Notes: a model not told the origin generated them from the sequence alone. A stretch of DNA of 64,000 nucleotides from Streptomyces sp. NRRL WC-3626 (GCF_000718785.1 NZ_JOCA01000003.1:1-64000), one strand, 5' to 3'; shown: positions 10,860 through 20,099, counted from the stretch's first letter. Made by a program: numbers and translations.

Positions 10860-11381
10860 CTACCCCGTCATGGCCGGCACCCGCACCCCCACCTTCGTCC
10901 GCGTCGCCACCAACTGGCCGTCCTGCGGGTAGGCGTGCCAGGTCCGCCAGTGGACCTGGCCCTCGTGTCGCTGGGCGAGCAGCGCGGTGAACGCGTGCGG
11001 GCTGCCGGGGAAGACCCCGGCGAGGCCCTGCGGGTGGCCGGAGACCAGGTCGAGCAGTTCCTGTGCCCGGCCCGCGAAGGACCCGGGGGAGAGCGTCTCG
11101 ACGCGGGCGGCGAACTCGTACTCCCAGTCGTCCACCCGCTTGGCCACCCCCAGCGGAAGGGGCGTACTGCTGCCCGGAATGCACGCCACCGTTTCCGAAC
11201 AGCGGCCACGCTCCTCGTCCAGGAGCACCTGATGGGACGCGCCGAGCAGTCTCAACTGCACGTTCACCCCGGCCAGTTCGAGATCGAGGGTGGCCAGCGC
11301 GGGAAGCGGCTCGCGTCCCAGGGCCCAGGCGAGGTCGGCCGCGCGGGTGTCGGTGTAGGCGGTGTTCAGGGTCGTGAGCAT
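10860..11381 (-). CDS. DUF2617 family protein
   Basis: A 173-residue soluble protein of the actinobacterial DUF2617 family, function unknown. It begins MLTTLNTAYTDTRAADLAW and includes the conserved WRTWHAYPQ block near the C-terminus. GGAG stands eight bases before the chosen ATG. A longer frame adds seven residues without a better site. It is downstream of a 400-bp intergenic stretch and appears monocistronic. Confidence 0.8.
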   Translation of the reverse strand: MLTTLNTAYTDTRAADLAWALGREPLPALATLDLELAGVNVQLRLLGASHQVLLDEERGRCSETVACIPGSSTPLPLGVAKRVDDWEYEFAARVETLSPGSFAGRAQELLDLVSGHPQGLAGVFPGSPHAFTALLAQRHEGQVHWRTWHAYPQDGQLVATRTKVGVRVPAMTG

Positions 11382-11797
11382 GGATCGGCTCCGCAAGCAC
11401 ACAGGGAGAGCGAGAAAGAGAAAGAGGGTCCGCGCACCCCGGTCACACGTCGCACCGGGGCCCTCGGCCCGTCAGCCCGGTTCACCCGGCCGGAAACGCT
11501 CCGCGCGGAGTCCGTGGGCTGCGTAGGTGATTTATAGGCAATCATGAAGTGTGGTGCCACCACAGCGTTTTTACCCAACTTCGTGGGCTTTCCATCCCGT
11601 AGGGGGCTCCCCAGCTCAACTGTTCAACACCGGCGTACGCCCTGAGGAAACGGTTCACGCCGGGCGCATCGAGTCGCCCGGACCCCAACCGGAACCGGAG
11701 TGATCGTCACCGTTCAACGGCACAGCGGGGCCCGCCCAGGCGCGGACCCCGCTGTCGCGGATACGTCATCCCCCGATGCGGAGGCAGCTGCCCCGTG
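11382..11797. other. Intergenic stretch with palindrome and weak promoter
   Basis: No gene seen. It is AT-richer than its surroundings around 11520-11650. It contains the palindrome GTGGTG-C-CACCAC at 11551-11563 and, on the minus strand, a TATAAAT-like -10 at about 11530-11537 that could serve the DUF2617 gene. No -35 consensus is visible, so this is tentative. Confidence 0.35.
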
Positions 11798-12064
11798 TCA
11801 GCCGCCTCCTCCACCGCATCCGCCGCCGCCCCCGCAGGACGACCCGCCTCCGCAGGACGAGCCGCCTCCGTCGGACGAACCACCACCGCAGGACGCTCCC
11901 CCGCCGCCGCCGTGCGAGCCGCCGGTCCACCAGCTGTCACGGCCGGCCCTGCCGCGACGTCCGGGCCGGCCGGCCCCCACCCGCCGCGAACCGGCGCGGG
12001 ACGCGGCCACGACGACCGTCACGAGCAGGCCGAAAACCACCACCAGGACGATGCCGATACCCAT
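11798..12064 (-). CDS. Small membrane protein with Gly/Ser/Cys-rich tail
   Basis: An 88-residue protein with one N-terminal hydrophobic helix (residues 2-20), a basic Arg/Gly-rich stretch (22-42), a WW pair near 45, and a tail made of GGGSS/CGGG units with several cysteines. GGAGGG precedes the ATG by about seven bases. The layout resembles the small Gly- and Cys-rich TM proteins seen often in streptomycetes. No function is assigned. Low complexity makes homology search weak. Confidence 0.6.
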   Translation of the reverse strand: MGIGIVLVVVFGLLVTVVVAASRAGSRRVGAGRPGRRGRAGRDSWWTGGSHGGGGGASCGGGSSDGGGSSCGGGSSCGGGGGCGGGGG

Positions 12065-12203
12065 GGCGCCACCCTCCTTCCATTCCCCCGTGATCCCCCG
12101 AAGCGGCCCCCCGTGGGCGCCTCGCTCACGCGTGTGACCGGGAGATGCCCCCCGCCCGCGCGGCCCAAAGCAGAGTTGAGGAACTCCAGAGCTTCGGCGC
12201 AGG

Positions 12204-13397
12204 ATGACCGCCATGACCTCCAGCGCGCGCCCCCTCCTGAACCGCCGGCTCGCAGCGTTCGGGACGACGATCTTCGCCGAGATGTCCGCCCTGGCCCTGC
12301 GGACCGGCTCCATCAATCTGGGCCAGGGCTTCCCCGACACCGACGGCCCCGAGGCGATCAGGGAGGCCGCCGTACGCGCCCTGCGGGACGGCCGCGGCAA
12401 CCAGTACCCGCCGGGCCCCGGCATTCCCGAACTCCGCACGGCCGTCGCCGCGCACCAGCAGCGCCGTTACGGCCTCTCGTACGACCCCGACACCGAGGTC
12501 CTGGTCACCGCCGGCGCCACGGAGGCCATCGCGGCCGCGCTGCTCGCGCTGGTGGAGCCCGGTGACGAGGTGATCGCCCTGGAGCCGTACTACGACTCCT
12601 ACGCCGCCTGCATCGCCATGGCCGGCGGCACCCGGGTCCCGGTCACCCTCCGCCCCCGCGACGGCCGCTTCCACCTCGACCTCGACGAACTCCGCGCCGC
12701 CGTCACCCCCCGCACCCGTCTGCTCCTCCTCAACACCCCGCACAACCCGACGGGCACGGTCCTCACGCGTGAGGAGCTGACGTCGATCGCCGAACTGGCG
12801 GTGGAACGCGACCTGCTCGTGGTGACCGACGAGGTCTACGAACACCTGGTCTTCGACGACGCGGAACACATCCCCCTGGCGACCCTCCCCGGCATGCGCG
12901 ACCGCACGGTGACGATCTCGAGCGCGGGGAAAACGTTCTCGTACACGGGCTGGAAGGTCGGCTGGATCACGGCGTCCCCGGCCCTGGTCACGGCGGTCCG
13001 CTCGGCCAAGCAGTACCTCACGTACGTCTCCGCGGGCCCCTTCCAGTACGCGATCGCCGAGGCCCTCGCCCTCCCGGACTCCTACTTCACCGGCTTCCGG
13101 GACGACCTCCGGTCCAAGCGGGACGTCCTGGCGGCCGGGCTGGAGGAGGCGGGCCTCACCGTCTACCGCCCCTCCGGCACCTACTTCATCACCGCCGACA
13201 TCCGGCCCCTGGGCGAGACCGACGGCATCGCCTTCTGCCGCGCCCTCCCGGAACGCGCGGGCGTCGTCGCCATCCCCACGTCGGTCTTCTACGACCACCA
13301 CGAGATGGGCGCCCCCTTCGTCCGCTTCGCCTTCTGCAAGAAGAAGCCGGTCCTGGAGGAGGCCGCCCACCGCCTCAAGACCGCGGGAGCCCGCTGA
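12204..13397 (+). CDS. class I PLP-dependent aminotransferase
   Basis: A 397-residue fold-type I aminotransferase. Key blocks are INLGQGFPD, the PLP-phosphate region GATEAI, NTPHNPTG, VTDEVYEHLVFD, and the PLP-lysine motif SSAGKTFSYTGWKVGW. This subgroup includes N-succinyldiaminopimelate aminotransferase (DapC) and kynurenine-oxoglutarate aminotransferase. The nearby kynurenine operon makes the second attractive but does not prove it. The start is 12204, or ATG at 12213 nine bases on. Confidence 0.88.
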   Translation: MTAMTSSARPLLNRRLAAFGTTIFAEMSALALRTGSINLGQGFPDTDGPEAIREAAVRALRDGRGNQYPPGPGIPELRTAVAAHQQRRYGLSYDPDTEVLVTAGATEAIAAALLALVEPGDEVIALEPYYDSYAACIAMAGGTRVPVTLRPRDGRFHLDLDELRAAVTPRTRLLLLNTPHNPTGTVLTREELTSIAELAVERDLLVVTDEVYEHLVFDDAEHIPLATLPGMRDRTVTISSAGKTFSYTGWKVGWITASPALVTAVRSAKQYLTYVSAGPFQYAIAEALALPDSYFTGFRDDLRSKRDVLAAGLEEAGLTVYRPSGTYFITADIRPLGETDGIAFCRALPERAGVVAIPTSVFYDHHEMGAPFVRFAFCKKKPVLEEAAHRLKTAGAR

Positions 13398-13447
13398 GCG
13401 CGCTCAGCGCGCCGAGTACGGCAACTCGGGCTTGGACGATCCCCTCT

Positions 13448-13834
13448 TCACGGCCAGGTGCGCTCGATGCGGTCACGCCGTACCGCATAGGCCGCGGGAC
13501 CGCCCCTGGCCACCGCACGATGGATGGCCTCGCGGTGTACGTCGAACCGTCCGACCATCTCGGCACTGGGAAGTTGCTGGTTGTCGAGATAAAAGAGCAC
13601 CGCTTCCCGTTCCAGCACCGGTTGAATCTCCAGGTCCCGGCTCTTGATTCGGCCGTCTTTCGAAATCGGCACCCATGACTGGTCGAGGCCGTGAGCGATC
13701 CAGTCCTCGTCGGCGATGTCCTGCGCGTCGTCGGGGAAGACGTCCCCGATGAGGTGGACAGTCCAGCCGCACGCCCTCAGCCCTTCCGCGACGCGACGTC
13801 CGAGATTGCGGTCGAGGAAGAACTCAGGCGGCAA
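13448..13834 (-). CDS. PIN-like toxin of a DUF433-type toxin-antitoxin pair
   Basis: A 128-residue protein with the minimal PIN-like layout: FFLDRN near the N-terminus supplies an acidic residue, and PISKDGRIKSRD in the middle supplies further metal-binding candidates. This matches the VapC45/DUF5615-like group. It overlaps the end of the antitoxin gene by 11 bp. Its presumed activity is RNase cleavage held in check by the partner. A homologous pair lies at 60743-61824. Confidence 0.7.
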   Translation of the reverse strand: MPPEFFLDRNLGRRVAEGLRACGWTVHLIGDVFPDDAQDIADEDWIAHGLDQSWVPISKDGRIKSRDLEIQPVLEREAVLFYLDNQQLPSAEMVGRFDVHREAIHRAVARGGPAAYAVRRDRIERTWP

Positions 13835-14480
13835 GGCGCACCACTGCCCTGCACAGCGCGTCCACCTGCTCGGGTGTCATGTCGAAGTCGTACGCGATGT
13901 CCTCGACGCTCTCCCCGGCCTCCCAGAGGTCGGTGATGGCCTTGACGGCGACCCTGTTGGCGGCCACGACGGGCCGTCCGTGCCCGAACCTCGGGTCGAT
14001 GACCACGGGGACGGAATCCGGGTACTGCCTGAGCCGCAGACTGGAGGGGAAATCGTCGTCGGGCTCCCAGTTCAGGTAGCGGAGGTAGTCGGAGACCACC
14101 TCGTGGATGGGCGCCTGGCCGTCCCGGGCCCTGCGAAGGTCCCCCAGCCCGTGCTCGACGAAGATGTCCACGCCGTCCGTCGCGATGCGCTTCGAGACAA
14201 GGCCGTAGGGGGTGTCGAAGGCGTCCCGTACGGCGGCGGCCGCTTCCTTGATCTCACTCATCCGCAGTCCGAGGGTGCGCAGGGACCGGAGAACGTGCGC
14301 CTCGGCCACCGCGATGAACGGCACCGAGGGCTGTCCTTGGCGCAGTGGTTCCACCTGGTGAACCAGCGGTGCCCCGGCGGCCCTGCCCTTCAGCCACGAG
14401 GTGAGCGTCGACTGCGGGATCTCCAGGTAGGAGGCCGTTTCCGCGGGGGTCAGGAGTCCGTCCCTGAACCGGTCCGTCAT
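13824..14480 (-). CDS. DUF433 antitoxin with N-terminal HTH
   Basis: A 218-residue protein. Residues about 8-35 (LTPAETASYLEIPQSTLTSW) form a MerR/excisionase-like helix-turn-helix. The C-terminal 60 residues are a DUF433 domain (VVIDPRFGHGRPVVAANRVAV...DLWEAGESVEDIAYDF). A strong GGAGGAGG precedes the ATG at 14480. The order antitoxin then toxin with overlap fits a VapBC45-like pair. It probably also represses the operon. Confidence 0.72.
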   Translation of the reverse strand: MTDRFRDGLLTPAETASYLEIPQSTLTSWLKGRAAGAPLVHQVEPLRQGQPSVPFIAVAEAHVLRSLRTLGLRMSEIKEAAAAVRDAFDTPYGLVSKRIATDGVDIFVEHGLGDLRRARDGQAPIHEVVSDYLRYLNWEPDDDFPSSLRLRQYPDSVPVVIDPRFGHGRPVVAANRVAVKAITDLWEAGESVEDIAYDFDMTPEQVDALCRAVVRLAA

Positions 14481-14577
14481 GCCCCACCTCCTCCGCCTGC
14501 CGAGTCCGCTGTCCGATTTCGCATCGTCGCACATCGAGTTTCCCGCCCGGGAGCCGATCGCACACCCGCTCGCCGGT

Positions 14578-15411
14578 TCAGCAGGCGGCACTGAGGTGGC
14601 TTTCCGAGCGGCAGGCCCGGCAGCGGCCGGGTTCCGGTGCGCGGAATGCCCTGTCGCAGTCGTCGCAGGTCTGGAAGGGGAGGAGGGCAAGGCGTTCGCC
14701 GGGGTGTGCCGGGGGGAGGGGTGGGGTGGGCAGGGGGGTTTCGCGCAGGCGGTAGGCGAGGATGCCGGCCGGGCGGGTCAGGAAGCGGTCGGGGAGCCCG
14801 TCGGTCAGGATCTTGACGATCTGCACTCTGCCGAGGCCCGCCGCGAGCCACTGGGAGACGGCCGGCGCCAGCCGTGCGGCTTCCCGTACGGACAGAAGCA
14901 GCCGGGGGTCGACCCGCCGCAGCGCGGTGAGTACGGCGACGGCCTCGGGGTCGGCGTCGGCGAGCGACAGCGCTGCCTCGGGCTCCGGTTCGGCCGAGGG
15001 CATGGACGTGGGCTCGGGCGGACCGTCCGGCTCCGGGTCCGGGTCGGTCCGCGGATCGGTGCCGCCCGGTACGTCGTAGAAGTACGTCCGGGTGCGGATC
15101 TGACCGCTGGGCAGCCGGACCCGGCGCCGCTCCAGGTACCCGGCGGCCTCCAACTCCCGCAGGGCCCGCGAGATCAGGATCTCGCCCTCGCTGAAGTGCC
15201 CGCACAGGGCGGCGATGCTCACGGGGGTGCCCTCGGGGAGGGAGGCGATGTAGACCGCGACACCGACAGTGACCGCGCTGCCGCGCCGCTGGGCGAGGGC
15301 GTTGGCGAGCACGCAGAAGTCGGCGGTGAGGCGGGTGCGTACGTGGATCACGCCGGACGTCGAAGGTCCGGCGTCGACGCGCAGGGGCGCGTTAGACTGC
15401 GAGTCAGCCAT
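14578..15411 (-). CDS. helix-turn-helix protein with C-terminal Cys motif
   Basis: A 277-residue predicted DNA-binding protein. Residues about 20-110 form a winged-helix-like domain (VSIAALCGHFSEGEILISRALREL), followed by a Pro/Glu/Asp-rich linker and an alpha-helical domain. The tail carries CDDCDRAF and CRACRSE, which looks like a small zinc ribbon. The family is common in Streptomyces and has no known role. It lies upstream of the toxin-antitoxin genes but 98 bp away. Confidence 0.65.
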   Translation of the reverse strand: MADSQSNAPLRVDAGPSTSGVIHVRTRLTADFCVLANALAQRRGSAVTVGVAVYIASLPEGTPVSIAALCGHFSEGEILISRALRELEAAGYLERRRVRLPSGQIRTRTYFYDVPGGTDPRTDPDPEPDGPPEPTSMPSAEPEPEAALSLADADPEAVAVLTALRRVDPRLLLSVREAARLAPAVSQWLAAGLGRVQIVKILTDGLPDRFLTRPAGILAYRLRETPLPTPPLPPAHPGERLALLPFQTCDDCDRAFRAPEPGRCRACRSESHLSAAC

Positions 15412-15691
15412 TGGGAAGGTTCGTCTTCCTGGTCGGTCAGGTCCTCGTTCCGGGAGTGGTAGTCCCGGGCGGGGGCCGTCTTTTTGCGTTCGTTGCGGCG
15501 AACGTAGCCGTCCGAAATCCGCAACTGCAAGCCGGTCACTCGCACGAGTGACGCGGGCCTTCCGGCCGGGAGGGTGGGCGGGCGGGAAGTTCTTTCTCCC
15601 GGTTCTTTAGGGAGGTCAGTGGCCTGCCGGACCCCCGCGGACAAGGCACCGGCGGACCCGTGCAAGGGCCTGCGACCGGTGCCCCGTCGAC

Positions 15692-15800
15692 TCAGACCCG
15701 GTGACGGCCGGCCTTCAACTCGCCTATGAAGGCAGCCCAGGAGACGACCTCGAAACACAACGCCGGACCGTGCGGAACCTTGCTGTCACGGACGGGGGAC
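15692..15800 (-). pseudogene. DUF397 domain remnant
   Basis: Reading the minus strand gives VRDSK-VPHGPALCFEVV-SWAAFIGELKAG before a TGA at 15694-15692. That is the second half of a DUF397 domain (VRDSK, GPAL.F, W.AF). The conserved N-terminal half (WRKSSYS-type) and a start codon are missing upstream, and no adjacent XRE regulator is present. I read it as a decayed gene. The rest of 15412-15861 shows nothing else. Confidence 0.5.
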
Positions 15801-15861
15801 GACGGCGCGGGAGCGCGCTGAGCGCGGTACGGACGCCGGCCCTCTTGGGCCGGCCCGCGGA

Positions 15862-16389
15862 TCAGGCGCCGGTCACTCCGTCTATCCGCTCGCGGATGAG
15901 ATCGGCATGACCGTTGTGACGTGCGTACTCCTCGATCATGTGCACCATGATCCAGCGCAGGGAGATGCCCTGGTCGCCGACATGACCCGCCTCCTGTTCG
16001 GACAGGCGGCCGGAGTCGTCCAGCGATGCGTCGGCGATCAGCTCACGGCCCCGGGCGACCTCGGTCTGCCAGGCGGCCATCGCCTCGTCGAACCCCCGGT
16101 CCGGGCGCAACGCATAGCCGTCGACGTTGTCCTCCCCGAAGACCGGCGGCACATCGCGACCCGCGAAAATCCGCTGGAACCAGTTGCGCTCCACCTCGGC
16201 CAGGTGCTGCACGAGACCGAGCAGCGTCATCGGCGAGGGTGACACGGCGGCAAGCCGCAACTGATCATCCTCGAGGCCGGAACACTTCAGGGTGAGAGTC
16301 GCGCGGTGAAAGTCCAGCCATGCCTCCAGCATGGCGCGCTCCTCGGCATGCGCGGGCGGGACAGGGCGTCCATCCGGTGTGGTGTTCAT
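15862..16389 (-). CDS. DinB family protein (DUF664)
   Basis: A 175-residue four-helix-bundle protein. Metal-ligand histidines are in [13 protein letters not shown] and in the C-terminal [17 protein letters not shown], as in DUF664/DinB-like thiol-transferase or hydrolase relatives. The start at 16389 is preceded by GGGTGGG. Many paralogues exist in streptomycetes. Bacillithiol- or mycothiol-linked transfer is known for some members but is not shown here. Confidence 0.85.
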   Translation of the reverse strand: MNTTPDGRPVPPAHAEERAMLEAWLDFHRATLTLKCSGLEDDQLRLAAVSPSPMTLLGLVQHLAEVERNWFQRIFAGRDVPPVFGEDNVDGYALRPDRGFDEAMAAWQTEVARGRELIADASLDDSGRLSEQEAGHVGDQGISLRWIMVHMIEEYARHNGHADLIRERIDGVTGA

Positions 16390-16496
16390 CGGCCCACCCT
16401 GGCACGACGACCGCGGCGCACGGCCGCCTTCGCCCGCGACGGACACGCCTCCCGCCCCCTCCCACGGCACGTCCGTCGAGTTCGCCGCCCGTTTCG

Positions 16497-17558
16497 TCAG
16501 GCCCTGTGGAGTCTGTCCACCAGGATGTCGATCACCAGCGGTGTGCGGGGGCCGAAGCTCAGGAGTACTCCGTCCTCCAGGCTGACGACCCGGCGGTTCA
16601 TGCCTGCCGGGGTCTGGCGGATGCCGGGGATGTCGACCAGGCCGTCGATGCCGCCGACCGATTCGAGGCCCTTGTCCATCATGAGGATGACGTCGGGTGC
16701 GGCGGCGACCAGGGCTTCGCTGGTGAGCGGGGTGAAGGGTCTGTCCAGGCCGGTCCTGACACCCGCGTCGGTCCCGCCCGCCGCGTCGATCAGGGAGTCC
16801 GCGCCGGAACCCTTGCCGCCCATCAGGTAGACGGCCGCGCTGCCGCGCATGTAGAGGAAGGCGACCTTGGGCTCGCTGCCCTCGGGGACGGACGCCCTGG
16901 CCGCCGCGAGGTCCTCGGCCATACGGCGGTTGAGCGCCCTGCCCGCCTCGGGGACGCCCAGCGCCCCGGCGACGCGGGTCGTGCGGGTGGAGACGTCGGA
17001 CAGCTCGGTCGCCGGGTCCAGGACGACGACCGGGACGCCCGCGTCGCGGATCTGGTCGATGGCCTCGCTCGGGCCGGTGTCGGTGTCGGCGAGCACGACC
17101 GTCGGGTGCAGCGACAGGACGCCCTCGGCGCTCACGTCGTGCGCCTTGGTGACCTGCGGGAGCTTCTCGGCCTCCGCGAAGGTCGCCGTGATGTCGCGGC
17201 CCACGACCCGGTCGCCGAGGCCGAGCGTGAAGACGATCTCCGCGATGCCGCCGTTGAGCGGCAGGATGCGCGACGCGTCCCGCACGTTCACCTCGCGCCC
17301 GTCGGAGGAGTCGACCGTCACCGGCAGTTCCGGGACGGGGGCGTCGCCCTCCAGCGGTACGAGGGTGTTCTCCGCGAGCCGCTTCTCCGCCGCGGCGGCC
17401 CGCGCGCCCGCGGAGGCCGGGGTGGCCCCGGAGGACGCCGCCCCGCTGCCGCTGCCGCCGCCCCCGCACGCTGCCGTCAGCAGCGCGAGCGCCAGGGCCA
17501 ACGGGACGAGGGCCCGCCGCCCGGACGCCCCGGCCGACCGTCTACCGGACCTGCGCAT
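16497..17558 (-). CDS. hmuT: haem ABC transporter substrate-binding lipoprotein
   Basis: A 353-residue lipoprotein. A basic n-region and hydrophobic core lead to the lipobox TAAC with Cys at 31, then a Gly/Ser/Ala linker and a type III (siderophore/haem) binding fold ([47 protein letters not shown]). These match HmuT/HtsA-type haem binders. GGAGGG precedes the ATG. It diverges from the secreted haem-type genes, and an iron box lies in the shared promoter. No permease or ATPase gene follows it; the next gene is dinB-like. Confidence 0.85.
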   Translation of the reverse strand: MRRSGRRSAGASGRRALVPLALALALLTAACGGGGSGSGAASSGATPASAGARAAAAEKRLAENTLVPLEGDAPVPELPVTVDSSDGREVNVRDASRILPLNGGIAEIVFTLGLGDRVVGRDITATFAEAEKLPQVTKAHDVSAEGVLSLHPTVVLADTDTGPSEAIDQIRDAGVPVVVLDPATELSDVSTRTTRVAGALGVPEAGRALNRRMAEDLAAARASVPEGSEPKVAFLYMRGSAAVYLMGGKGSGADSLIDAAGGTDAGVRTGLDRPFTPLTSEALVAAAPDVILMMDKGLESVGGIDGLVDIPGIRQTPAGMNRRVVSLEDGVLLSFGPRTPLVIDILVDRLHRA

Positions 17559-17605
17559 CGCTCATCCCTCCGAATCTGCATCATCCCCGCACGGTTGCCC
17601 CGAAC

Positions 17606-17624
17606 AAAGGTTAGGCTAACCTTA
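17606..17624. promoter_or_regulatory. Iron box (DmdR/IdeR-type operator)
   Basis: AAAGGTTAGGCTAACCTTA, a near-perfect 19-bp dyad matching the actinobacterial DtxR-family consensus TTAGGTTAGGCTAACCTAA. It sits between hmuT (minus) and the 17649 gene (plus), so one Fe2+-bound repressor could shut off both directions. Confidence 0.9.
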
Positions 17625-17648
17625 CAAAATCATGGTGGGGGTGTTGTT

Positions 17649-18383
17649 GTGATTTCCTCAAGTCGCTTGTGTGGCCCGGGTATTGCCGGTTCCGCGGCCC
17701 TGCTGCTGGCCGTGGCCGCACCGGCCGTCGCGGCGTCCCCGGCGACCGGCCCCGAGGGGCAGAGACTCACCGTCTCGAAGAGCTCGGGACTGGATCCGGC
17801 CGGCGAGACGGTCACCGTCTCCGGCACCGGCTACAACACCGAGAAGGGCGTCTACGTCGCCTTCTGCGTGGACAACGGGGCGGGCAGGACCCCGACTCCC
17901 TGCGTCGGCGGCGTCGACATGTCCGGTGAGTCGGGGGCCTCCCAGTGGGTCTCCTCCCACCCGCCCTCCTACGGCGAGGGCCTCGCCGAGCCGTACCGGG
18001 GCAAGGGGCACGACGGCTCGTTCTCCGTGCGGATCAAGGTGCGCGCCAAGGACGCCAACACGGACTGCACCGCGTCCGGTGTGAAGTGCGCCGTCATCAC
18101 CCGCAACGACCACACCCGGGGCGGGGACCAGAGCCAGACGGTGCGGATCCCGGTGACGTTCCAGGGCTCCGGACCGTCCACACCGGCGCCGGGCACGTCC
18201 GCCCCCGCGAGCAGCAACGGCAAGAGCACCGGCGACGGTTCGGACACGGCCGGCGACGGTCCCCTCGCCTCCACCGGCACCACCGCCCTCACCGCCGGCG
18301 CGACCGCGGCGGGCCTGGTCGCCGCCGGCACCGGCGCCTGGCTGTGGGCACGCAGGCGCCGTCCGGCCGCGCACGATGGCTGA
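17649..18383 (+). CDS. Secreted, sortase-anchored neocarzinostatin-like domain protein
   Basis: A 244-residue surface protein with a signal peptide ending near AVAAS. One Ig-like domain of about 125 residues follows, with four cysteines in two pairs (FC...TPC, DC...KC), the pattern of neocarzinostatin-type domains. Then come a Ser/Pro linker and LASTG, a hydrophobic helix and RRRRP. LAxTG is the signal for class E sortases. The start is GTG after GGTGGGGG. Its place under an iron box beside hmuT suggests haem or haemoprotein capture at the cell wall. The domain itself is not proven to bind haem. Confidence 0.8.
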   Translation: MISSSRLCGPGIAGSAALLLAVAAPAVAASPATGPEGQRLTVSKSSGLDPAGETVTVSGTGYNTEKGVYVAFCVDNGAGRTPTPCVGGVDMSGESGASQWVSSHPPSYGEGLAEPYRGKGHDGSFSVRIKVRAKDANTDCTASGVKCAVITRNDHTRGGDQSQTVRIPVTFQGSGPSTPAPGTSAPASSNGKSTGDGSDTAGDGPLASTGTTALTAGATAAGLVAAGTGAWLWARRRRPAAHDG

Positions 18384-18420
18384 CCCCGATACCCCGAACT
18401 CCCCAGGAAGGCTTGAGAAA

Positions 18421-19350
18421 ATGGCGAAGAGACCCGTCGCCGCCGCCGTGACGGGCGGCGCGCTGCTGGCCCTGCTGTGTCCGGGCGCCGCGACGGCCCA
18501 GGACGGGCCGGCCCCGCTCCCGCACGAGGTGTCCGGCGGCTACGCGGCCCTCAGGCTCGAGAACCGGGACATGACCCTGGACGTCACCGAGCCGGCCGTA
18601 CAAGGGGCCGCGGACCGCTCCTGGTTCCCCGTGACCGGCGGCGGCGCGGACGACGAGACCGGCGACGCGGACCTCGAGCTGGGCGGTACGGCGATGCTGA
18701 CCGCGCCCTTCGGAACCCTGCCCCTCGCCGGGCTCCGGCTGGAGCTGGACGGCGGCACCGGCAGCCTCTCCGCACGCACGGTGGTCGCCGGGCGGGCCCT
18801 CGACCGCGTCCTCGCGGAGGTGACGTCGGACTCCGGTCCCGTCGTCCGCGCGAGTGGAGTGACCTGGAACGGACTTCGGGCCTCCCTCTCCAGCGAGGGC
18901 GCGGCACTGCTGTCCGAGTGGAGCGGTACGGAGTTCACCGCCGGGGACGCCTTCGGCACCCTCGACGTGACCGTGGGGACGGGCGGCGGGGCCACCCCCG
19001 TACCGGACGCGCCCCCCGCCACGCCCCCACCCGCGAGCCGCCCCGCCGAGAAGAGCCGGGAGGAGCCCGTACGGCGGGACACCACCGCCACCGCCACCGT
19101 CGCCCGCGCCACGCTCGCCCCCGGCACCGGGCAACAGGTCACCGGCACCGGCTTCGAGCCCGGCGGGATCGTGCTCGTGTCCATCGACCAGGACACCCGC
19201 TACCAGGTGGTCGCCGATGAACAGGGCGGCGTCACCAAGGACTTCCCGATGTACGACGGCGCCTTCGAGGGCGTCCACACGGTCGAGCTGTACACCGTGT
19301 CCGGCGGTCGCCGTGCCGTCGCGGAGTTCGGCGTGCGGGCCCCGGAGTAG
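18421..19350 (+). CDS. Secreted HtaA-like domain protein
   Basis: A 309-residue secreted protein with a signal peptide ending near ATAQ. A domain of about 150 residues (GGYAALRLENRDMTLD, GTAMLTAPFGTLPLAGLRLE, ASGVTWNGL) resembles a divergent HtaA haem-binding domain. A Pro-rich linker and a C-terminal Ig-like module (TGTGFEPGG) follow. No LPxTG-type anchor is seen. GGAAGG lies before the ATG. It follows the previous gene by 37 bp and is probably in the same iron-repressed operon. Confidence 0.72.
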   Translation: MAKRPVAAAVTGGALLALLCPGAATAQDGPAPLPHEVSGGYAALRLENRDMTLDVTEPAVQGAADRSWFPVTGGGADDETGDADLELGGTAMLTAPFGTLPLAGLRLELDGGTGSLSARTVVAGRALDRVLAEVTSDSGPVVRASGVTWNGLRASLSSEGAALLSEWSGTEFTAGDAFGTLDVTVGTGGGATPVPDAPPATPPPASRPAEKSREEPVRRDTTATATVARATLAPGTGQQVTGTGFEPGGIVLVSIDQDTRYQVVADEQGGVTKDFPMYDGAFEGVHTVELYTVSGGRRAVAEFGVRAPE

Positions 19351-19445
19351 CCGCCCGGCACACCAGGGAGCGGGTCCGGCCGGCCCGCTCTCCGGCGTAC
19401 CCAAAAGGCCTGCACAGCAACGGAATTCACCGGCCCCCTCACCCG

Positions 19446-19488
19446 TTGACAAGCACCCCGCTCCCATACTTAGGTTTGCCTTACCTAA
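19446..19488 (+). promoter_or_regulatory. Promoter with overlapping iron box
   Basis: TTGACA at 19446-19451 is a consensus -35. The 19-bp iron box TTAGGTTTGCCTTACCTAA at 19470-19488 lies where the -10 should be (TAGGTT, spacing about 19). A bound iron repressor would cover the -10 directly. The next start codon is 22 bp further on. Confidence 0.85.
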
Positions 19489-19509
19489 CCAACAGAAGGG
19501 TGTTTTCCC

Positions 19510-20034
19510 ATGAGAGCCGAGCTCGCCCGCGCCGCCCTCGTCACCACCGCCGCCACCGCCCTCACCCTGGGCCTCGCGACCTCCGCCTCCGCCGCGACGG
19601 CGACCCGCACCGTCGTCGACGGCGGCACCACGTACAACCTGTCGGTGACCGCCCCCGGCACCGCCTCCGCCGCCGGCCAGGTCGTCCACGTCAGCGGCTC
19701 CGGCTTCAACACCGGCCAGGGCGTCTACGTCGGCCTGTGCGCGGTCGAGGGCGCCCCCGGCGCGCAGAAGCCGACGCCGTGCCTCGGCGGCCAGGACGAG
19801 TCCGGCGCGACCGGCGCCTCGCACTGGATCAACAACACCTTCGGCGGCATGTTCGCCAACAGCTCCAAGTTCGGCGCCGGCGGCACCTTCGAGGTGGACA
19901 TCTACGTCAACCCGAACCTCGCCGACGGCACCGTCTGCGGCGTCGACGTCGAATGCGCCGTCGTCACCCGCGCCGACCACCTCGACACCAACGACCGCAA
20001 GTACGACGTCCACGTCCCGGTCACCTTCCAGTAG
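19510..20034 (+). CDS. Secreted single-domain neocarzinostatin-like protein
   Basis: A 174-residue protein with a signal peptide cleaved near ATSASAA and a single Ig-like domain with the same four-cysteine pattern (LC...TPC, VC...EC) as its neighbours. There is no anchor, so it is probably released. It is the first gene under the second iron box. By analogy it could be a diffusible haem scavenger that feeds the anchored proteins. That is inference. Confidence 0.8.
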   Translation: MRAELARAALVTTAATALTLGLATSASAATATRTVVDGGTTYNLSVTAPGTASAAGQVVHVSGSGFNTGQGVYVGLCAVEGAPGAQKPTPCLGGQDESGATGASHWINNTFGGMFANSSKFGAGGTFEVDIYVNPNLADGTVCGVDVECAVVTRADHLDTNDRKYDVHVPVTFQ

Positions 20035-20099
20035 TCCGGCCCCACCACCCCGTCCATCCCATCCGGCCGGGCCCCCACCGGACGAGTGAGGAACTCTCC

